Assembly: GCF_025567625.1 (NCBI RefSeq)
Contig: NZ_JAOQJC010000062.1
Coordinates: forward strand, 1-34,235
DNA: 34,235 nucleotides
Reading direction: 5' to 3'
Source of the DNA: Paenibacillus sp. J5C2022
Lineage (GTDB): Bacteria > Bacillota > Bacilli > Paenibacillales > Paenibacillaceae
Of the stretch, positions 30,301-34,235 are shown piece by piece. The notes under the pieces were generated by a model, which worked only from the letters and a program-made list of their open reading frames with translations, did no database searches and was not told where the DNA came from. The position numbers were made by a program, and so were the translations under genes. Position 1 is the first letter of the stretch; the number at the start of each line of letters is the position of its first letter.

Positions 30301-31556
30301 TCGCTAATGTTGATCTGCTCCTCCAGCCAGTACATGCCGGCCAGCTCCAGATGGGAGTACTGCTTCTGCGCCCACCGCAGCTCAACCTCGTCCAGGTACC
30401 ATTGAATGACCTTCTCGCGGTTGGCGAATGCGGCGGCCTCTCCGATTCCGGAAGCGTTGAAGTTCTCGATGACGTTGTCTCCGTCCACATCGCCGAAGTC
30501 ACTCATAGACTCGCCGGGGTCCGGAATCATAAGCACGACTTTCACTTTATGACCGGGATCGCTCAGCTTGGCGCCTACTTCAATGGCCGCCTCGTTCAGT
30601 TGGTCCATATCGCCGGTGTTGGCGAACGTTTTGTCCAGATACCAAGTCCAGTCTTCCAAGTTGGCGCCGCCGTTGTATCCTCTGCCCGCAGGGGAATGCA
30701 AGCCAAGATAGAGCACGCCGTCGAACAGCCAGTCAACCGGCTCACCTGCGGCATCAACATAGCTGATGTTCGGGATGATCCGTTCCTTCGTCCAAGTACC
30801 CAGATCGTTCGGATATTGTCCGTTGTACAGCAAGCCCAGATTGCGAATGCCGGCAGTCGCCTCGCCGGCAGGCAGCAAGCCGTACGGCGTAGGGGGAACG
30901 CTTACAGCGCCATGGGCTTGTCCGTCACGTCCCATAATTTCGATCTCGTCGATGAAGCTCCACGCTCTGGTGTGCATGGAGAAGGTCACTTTCACGTAGC
31001 GGGCATAAGCCATGTCTGCGTCAAGATTGCCGCTCTTAATGCCGTCACGGCTGCCGTCCCATTCGAACACCTCTTCCCTTGGCGGTCCGTCTCCCCACAG
31101 CAGCTGCGTGGAGTTGTGAGACAGCACACCCCAATTGGTGCGGTCGTCGGACACATACATGGATACGGTCAGCGGCACGAGCATGGTGTTGGTCGGCCAA
31201 TCCTGCAGGAAGCGGGCGCTGATGCTTGCAATGGATTTGGGCTCGCCCAGATCGAAGATGACCTCGCGCGTCTTCTTCTGCACGTGGCCGATCCATGCCG
31301 GGTCCGTCATGTCCAGCTCGCCGTATACGCCGTCCGTCAACTTGTAGCCGGTATCGGGATATTGGGCGTCGGGCTGCTCCGACCATTCATAGGGAAGCCC
31401 TTGTGCCAGATTGTGCAGCGGCTTCTTCTCCATATCTTCGGCATCCTCAGCCTGTGCGACAGGAAGGAATGAGAACAGCAGGGCTGTTAAAATGATAGCG
31501 GTTACCATTTTTCTCATGGCATTTCCATTGCTGCTCGGTGCGTAAATGTCTCTCAT
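27393..31556 (-). CDS. Large secreted S-layer-anchored protein: DUF4855-like, discoidin and SLH domains
   Basis: This 1387-residue exported protein starts at ATG 31556 behind AAAAAAGGAGC on the minus strand. An internal ATG at 31517 is possible. The signal peptide is at about residues 14-36, ending AQA. Residues about 50-210 look like a discoidin-type beta domain (VIFDLGEPKSIASISARF). Residues about 235-565 resemble DUF4855 (GLLYNGQYPNDLGTWTKERI, GMYWLEEQINISETGPDLI, VSIQPNYFFEE). Residues about 735-870 are an F5/8 type C domain (DGLAATRWSSEIRDDNWFQI). Residues 1207-1387 are three SLH repeats that bind secondary wall polymer. It probably binds or processes a polysaccharide at the cell surface. 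DUF4855 enzymatic activity is not certain. Confidence 0.9.
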   Translation of the reverse strand: MRDIYAPSSNGNAMRKMVTAIILTALLFSFLPVAQAEDAEDMEKKPLHNLAQGLPYEWSEQPDAQYPDTGYKLTDGVYGELDMTDPAWIGHVQKKTREVIFDLGEPKSIASISARFLQDWPTNTMLVPLTVSMYVSDDRTNWGVLSHNSTQLLWGDGPPREEVFEWDGSRDGIKSGNLDADMAYARYVKVTFSMHTRAWSFIDEIEIMGRDGQAHGAVSVPPTPYGLLPAGEATAGIRNLGLLYNGQYPNDLGTWTKERIIPNISYVDAAGEPVDWLFDGVLYLGLHSPAGRGYNGGANLEDWTWYLDKTFANTGDMDQLNEAAIEVGAKLSDPGHKVKVVLMIPDPGESMSDFGDVDGDNVIENFNASGIGEAAAFANREKVIQWYLDEVELRWAQKQYSHLELAGMYWLEEQINISETGPDLILSTSEKVHAKGMKFFWIPHFLAYKSHMWKDVGIDAVSIQPNYFFEEMDYDRLEDAANIAKSYGMSLELEFDDRMLTDSVFRERYVDYLNSGVETGLMHNGFKAYYQGNNAVYNMAVSTEPATRILYDWLYQFTSGTYQPNNALPPEAIVQMNGQPLQSGAVIPSTEPLSLSWQVPGDDGSGLIQASVQFDGQPYTAGTELDLSGKPGRHEVVVSVSSGKTRRTTYIIEAAANADTMRILVDRFAADELIASAEAANSLRNYLEMLKQYEGNDPTQARKFLSGLNDRLEQLKQTDKLADEAYNVLKESIYAAAGNLALDKPAQASTVEAGKAAYSASKAVDGLAATRWSSEIRDDNWFQIDLGEPAVMDTVRIHWEYARAKTYKLLVSLDGQNWSNVTSDNNGIITAKEGKEVVSFPSVEARYLKFEGVERATFYGYSFYELSIYNLGGDGEIEQIEGLKASIDNQTGAVSVQGLIMSGEPALVSLKVIDPAGDEHYDAQAISSEAGDFQFQFSAGALEGVYEAQLMTDEMDEPVTVTFNYEKPGTGTPSYPSYPVPVADLFQQQHDGSMRAVLKSKLEGDGKLAVGTVSKSDMRQALAKLKPDKDGKRTITIELKPHDDATQYAVELPAAYLSDQDNLLVELVMPNATLLLTGQMLVEAASNGKLRLIAEELEELIAEEEALAHIGDRPVVKLSAELDGQAFAWENASAPLEVILPYTRLSGEKAARIGIMFIDGQGTAVQLEGADYSAAGKHVKFSINRLGSFAISYTSDSEAGTPPAMPFTDMNGHAWAQDAVMKLAELGIVKGTSDSSFNPAKEISRADFTLMLVRALGLQGEAGAAFSDVNPDDYYYEAVSVARQLGIISGIDDSRFAPQASITRQDMIVMAARALAAASNIDLTSDAAELQQYADSGQIAEYAAASIAGMIELELIKGDGDMLKPRDNSTRAETAVFLYRLLQHLNQ

Positions 31557-31686
31557 TATGGTTTGCTCCTTTTTTGGATAAATAATAAAGTGATGAAAGA
31601 AATGCCTTATGGGTCATATTTCCGTTGGCGGCGCTTCCTCCCTTCCGTATTGGGCTTGCAGCGACGTTGGCTGCAGTATGGATGTC

Positions 31687-31703
31687 CTTAATGTAACATT
31701 AAG
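31687..31703 (-). promoter_or_regulatory. Perfect inverted repeat upstream of the surface-protein gene
   Basis: CTTAATG-TAA-CATTAAG is a 7-bp perfect inverted repeat about 130 bases upstream of the ATG at 31556. It may be a regulator site for that gene; no matching copy is seen elsewhere in the window. Confidence 0.35.
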
Positions 31704-31788
31704 TAACTTGTCACCGCTTTCAAAGAGACTACTTTTTACTTCCGTATACATTTGTTTACCACGGCAGAATTATTGGAATTTCAGGCAC

Positions 31789-31873
31789 GGCTCGATCGCA
31801 GCGGAAAGCGCGGATTCTGTTTGGCGATAATGGCTCAATTGCAGCAGAAAGCAGGATTCTGTTTGGCGAATAG
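31789..31873. repeat. Direct repeat, two imperfect copies about 42 bases long
   Basis: Copy one (31789-31830) and copy two (31832-31873) share GGCTC, GCAG.GAAAGC and GGATTCTGTTTGGCGA in the same order at a 43-base pitch. The second copy has a one-base deletion. No coding reading is credible. Confidence 0.8.
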
Positions 31874-31909
31874 TTGTTGGTATTCATCATCCGGCGCGAC
31901 TCTATTAAG

Positions 31910-32019
31910 ATGCACCTCAGACGCATCTCAGGCGTAACTCAAACGCATCTCAAGCGTAACTCAGACGCATCTCAAACGCATCTCAAACGCATCTCAAAAG
32001 CATCTAAAACACATCTAAC
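31910..32019. repeat. 11-bp tandem repeat, about ten units (ACGCATCTCAA family)
   Basis: Ten contiguous 11-base units cover 31910-32019. Four units are ACGCATCTCAA. Others are variants, including two GCGTAACTCA-type units that alternate with the main type early in the run, and units decaying toward the right end. An 11-base pitch is close to one helical turn. Confidence 0.9.
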
Positions 32020-32181
32020 TGGATATCATGTCATTATTTTTATTGAAATGCTTCTGCTTGTTATAAATAACTGGATTTCGTGCTACTCTTTAGGCTGATT
32101 ATTGTAATTTTCGCGATATAGTCAGATTCAACTGTACATATTCCATTTGCAGCGCTGAGAACGACGAATTCGACTTCATCA

Positions 32182-32305
32182 GTGACCATAAATCCAGTTA
32201 AGCGTCTAGTCTTCGGCATCATCATAAGTAACGGTAACCCAGTTAAGCGTCTAATCTTCGGCATCATCATAAGTGGCCATAAATTCAGTTGCGCGTCTAG
32301 TCTCC
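32182..32305. repeat. 45-46-bp tandem repeat, about 2.7 copies
   Basis: The core CAGTTAAGCGTCTAGTCTTC followed by GGCATCATCATAAGT recurs with alignment points at 32194, 32239 and 32285. The first two copies are nearly identical and the third is diverged and partial. The inverse string AACTGGATTT also occurs at 32068, outside the array. Confidence 0.85.
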
Positions 32306-32566
32306 AGCAGCATGATGGGAAGGCTCATATTTCAGGTTCTTTACCGCCTTGTCGAAATTGATGCCTAGTCGAGCTTTCGATATATACAATAACGGAAACC
32401 TTAGATTTTTTATGACGAGGGTGGTCTGATGATGCTTTGCGAAGCGGGTGTACTGTGCGAAATTAGAGGTCGCTCTTCATTAAGAACTCGTTGAACGAAC
32501 CTTTTTCGTTCCATTTATCGTCTTGAGATTAAGAGTAGTGAGGAGAAGTGAGGAGGAGCGAGTGCC

Positions 32567-33196
32567 ATGTACAGGAAAATGTTGATGATCAGCGCGATGT
32601 TGGGACTGCTTGTGCTGCAAGGCTGCACAGAACTTGCTAGGTCTGGGGAGGAGAATAAGGAGAATGTTCGCATGAGCGTGCAGGAAGTATCGCCTCCCGG
32701 TGTGAACGGACCGAATACGGACGTTGACGGAAATTCGCGGCAATGTATCGAATCGGAGAAAGCGGCGATTATTTATCGCATATGCGTTGATCAGGATGTC
32801 TATAAGGAAGGTGAAAGTGTGCCGGTCACCGGGGAGTTGGAGTATACGGGAGACAAGAAGTCGGTGATGATTGCTCATGCGGCTTCGCCATTTCATTATT
32901 ATGTGAGGGATACTTCCGATACTTACGGCTTCGTGTTCGTGATGAACCAGCCGCTTATACATACGAATCTGAAGCAGGGGCAGCCGATAAGCGAGGTGTA
33001 CTCCGGCGTCCAAGCTTATGCCGAGGGCGGAGAGGATAATCTGATCGGCTTGCCGACCGAAGTTCCTCTTCCCGCGGGTATATATGAAATAAGCGGGGAG
33101 GCGAGCTTTGACATGAAGCGAAGAGTGGAGGACGAAAAAGGTAAGGCAGTTACGATAAAAAGTGCCGGTAAGCTGATGATAACGGTCGAAAAATAG
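32567..33196 (+). CDS. Lipoprotein of unknown function
   Basis: This 209-residue protein starts at ATG 32567 after GTGAGGAGGAG. A short signal peptide ends in lipobox VLQGC (C20), so it is a membrane-anchored lipoprotein. A charged linker (to about residue 55) leads into a region with beta-strand character: IIYRICVDQDVYKEGESVPV, TGELEYTGDKKSVMIAHAAS, PLPAGIYEISGEASFDM. The pattern is like an Ig-like or BsuPI-type beta sandwich, but similarity is too weak to name. Two cysteines (near C60 and C73) could form a disulfide outside the cell. The MEKHLA-domain gene follows 137 bases later. Confidence 0.75.
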   Translation: MYRKMLMISAMLGLLVLQGCTELARSGEENKENVRMSVQEVSPPGVNGPNTDVDGNSRQCIESEKAAIIYRICVDQDVYKEGESVPVTGELEYTGDKKSVMIAHAASPFHYYVRDTSDTYGFVFVMNQPLIHTNLKQGQPISEVYSGVQAYAEGGEDNLIGLPTEVPLPAGIYEISGEASFDMKRRVEDEKGKAVTIKSAGKLMITVEK

Positions 33197-33333
33197 CGGG
33201 AGGGGCAGATTCGTAGTAAAATGTAGAGAGACAGTATCGCTGTAGAATGAAGAGGGACGGAATCGTCCAAGAATGAATAAGGATTAAGTTGTGCGGAGGC
33301 GCAGGCGCCATCGACTGAAAGGGGAAGGACACG

Positions 33334-33801
33334 ATGACGGATAGAAAATCTCCGATTGACCTCGAAAATCATGCCAAGCTGCTAATGGACAGCTATCGGC
33401 ATTGGACGGGAAAGTCTCTCATTCCGCTGGAATCCGGGAGAAGCCCGCTGGAGCAACTGGAACGATCGGAGCTTGTCGTCTTGTCGCATGGCATCGAAGA
33501 CGACCCTATTTTAAATTACGGAAATGCCAAGACGCTGCAGCTGTGGGAGCTGGATTGGGAGACGTTGACGAGGACGCCGTCCCGGTTGACAGCGGAGTCG
33601 ATGGGACAGGATGAACGAGCCGCATTCATGGCGCGTGTGACAAGAGACGGATATGTCGATAATTATACGGGGGTACGCATCTCCAGCACGGGCAGGCGGT
33701 TCTATATCAAGCGTGTGACCGTCTGGAACGTCGTGGATTCGGAAGGGATCTACAGGGGACAGGCTGCCGTATTTGCGGATTATGAGTATGTGAACGGTTA
33801 G
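33334..33801 (+). CDS. MEKHLA-domain (PAS-like) protein
   Basis: This 155-residue soluble protein starts at ATG 33334 behind AAAGGGGAAGGA. It matches the stand-alone MEKHLA domain: HAKLLMDSYRHWTGKSLI, the conserved PILNYGNAKTLQLWELDWE, PSRLTAESMGQDERAAFM, DNYTGVRISSTGRRFYIKRV and VWNVVDSEGIYRGQAAVFAD. The domain is related to PAS sensor folds and is known fused to plant HD-ZIP proteins and alone in bacteria. Ligand and partner are unknown. No DNA-binding or kinase domain is attached. It is followed directly by the second 52-bp array. Confidence 0.9.
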   Translation: MTDRKSPIDLENHAKLLMDSYRHWTGKSLIPLESGRSPLEQLERSELVVLSHGIEDDPILNYGNAKTLQLWELDWETLTRTPSRLTAESMGQDERAAFMARVTRDGYVDNYTGVRISSTGRRFYIKRVTVWNVVDSEGIYRGQAAVFADYEYVNG

Positions 33802-33864
33802 CTGCCGAAAGTTGCGGTTGCATAAAGCGATGAGACTATTGGTGAGTAAATTTTGCAGTAGGAA

Positions 33865-34235
33865 TTTGTATGAAATATCGTACAAAGTGAGGGGTAAGTG
33901 GAGCAAATTTGCTGCGTTTGTATGAAATATCGTACAAAGTGAGGGACTTGAGGAGCAAATGTGCCGCGTTTGTATGAAATATCGTACAAAGTGAGGGGTA
34001 AGTGGAGTAGATTAGCGGTGTTTGTATGAAAAATCGTACAAAGTGAGGGGCAAGTGGAGCAAATGTGCTGCATTTGTATGAAAAATCGTACAAAGTGAGG
34101 GGCAAGTGGAGCAAATGTGCTGCGTTTGTATGAAAAATCGTACAAAGTGAGGGGTAAGTGGAGCAGATTAGCGGTGTTTGTATGAAAAATCGTACAAAGT
34201 GAGGGGTAAGTGGAGCAGATTAGCGGTGTTTGTAT
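33865..34235 (+). repeat. Array 2: palindromic units at an exact 52-bp pitch, running off the window
   Basis: Units begin at 33865, 33917, 33969, 34021, 34073, 34125, 34177 and 34229 (the last cut by the window edge). Each has left arm TTTGTATGA and right arm TCGTACAAA. The loop is AATA in the first three units and AAAA in the next four. The left-arm T creates a G-U pair in a plus-strand RNA but an A-C mismatch in a minus-strand RNA. Linkers are 30 bases, mostly GTGAGGGGYAAGTGGAGCA followed by AATGTGCTGCG or a GATTAGCGGTG ending. It has the same orientation and pitch as array 1 but linkers only about half identical. Confidence 0.97.

Larger units (their letters stand above)
31557..32566. other. 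1-kb repeat-rich gap between divergent genes
   Basis: Apart from the inverted repeat and three repeat families listed separately, this gap should contain the promoters of the surface protein (minus) and the lipoprotein (plus). I cannot place either promoter with confidence. Composition is AT-rich around 32.0-32.15 kb. No gene, tRNA or structured RNA is recognised. Confidence 0.5.

Noticed and set aside
30351..31472. 373-codon plus-strand frame opposite the surface-protein gene, and the similar one at 28785-29678
   Set aside because: Both are antisense shadows of a 1387-codon gene with recognisable domains; the codon pattern is unlike neighbouring genes.
32061..32270. Minus-strand frame with repeated MMMPK.RRLTG
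   Set aside because: It is a translation of the 45-46-bp tandem repeat without a ribosome site.
33214..33266. Two degenerate copies of a roughly 27-base A/G-rich string between the lipoprotein and MEKHLA genes
   Set aside because: Similarity is too weak and low-complexity to list as a repeat with confidence.
33798..34145. Minus-strand reading frames across array 2
   Set aside because: Repeat translation as in array 1. Units with TTA in the linker interrupt the frames.

Overview
The window looks like chromosome from a Paenibacillus-type member of the Bacillota. This rests on strong GGAGG-type ribosome sites, many lipobox solute-binding proteins, carbohydrate ABC importers without their own ATPase, a YesM/YesN-like two-component pair, an SLH-domain surface protein, a perfect CcpA cre match and a yybP-ykoY riboswitch before a TerC-family gene. 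The assignment is an inference from gene style; no marker gene is present.

Layout. Bases 1-133 hold the 3' end of a reading frame that closes on a hairpin and may be the tail of a TnpB-type insertion sequence. Bases 172-705 (minus) hold an AT-rich decayed gene and a small membrane ORF. Then come a secreted TraB/GumN protein with a stalk domain (757-2004), a small thioredoxin (minus, 2162-2470), a first array of 52-bp palindromic repeats (2699-3136), the manganese riboswitch with a TerC-family transporter (3298-4280) and thymidine kinase (4290-4961).

From 5.1 to 27.2 kb there are three carbohydrate-uptake loci in a row. (i) A LacI-family regulator under a cre site, then a lipoprotein, two permeases and a Gfo/Idh/MocA dehydrogenase (5342-11037). 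(ii) An LplA-like lipoprotein with LplB/LplC-like permeases and an overlapping sensor kinase and AraC-type response regulator (11367-18398). (iii) A maltodextrin locus: MalE, MalF, MalG, a cytoplasmic GH13 neopullulanase/cyclomaltodextrinase-like enzyme, a short LacI-family regulator and two adjacent PF00756-type esterases (18558-27238). Matching CTTAAACG-type palindromes lie at the start of malE and in front of the regulator gene, so the regulator probably controls both. None of the three loci encodes an ATP-binding subunit, so a shared MsmX-type ATPase elsewhere is expected.

On the minus strand, 27393-31556 encodes a 1387-residue secreted protein with a DUF4855-like region, a discoidin-type domain and three SLH repeats. 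Upstream of it is a repeat-rich gap with three unrelated tandem-repeat families (31.79-32.31 kb). It is followed by a lipoprotein of unknown function, a MEKHLA-domain protein and a second 52-bp palindromic array (33865 to the window end).

The most unusual signal is the pair of arrays about 31 kb apart. They share the same hairpin core and exactly the same 52-bp pitch although the 30-bp linkers have diverged strongly. They are not CRISPR arrays and have no known function that I can name.
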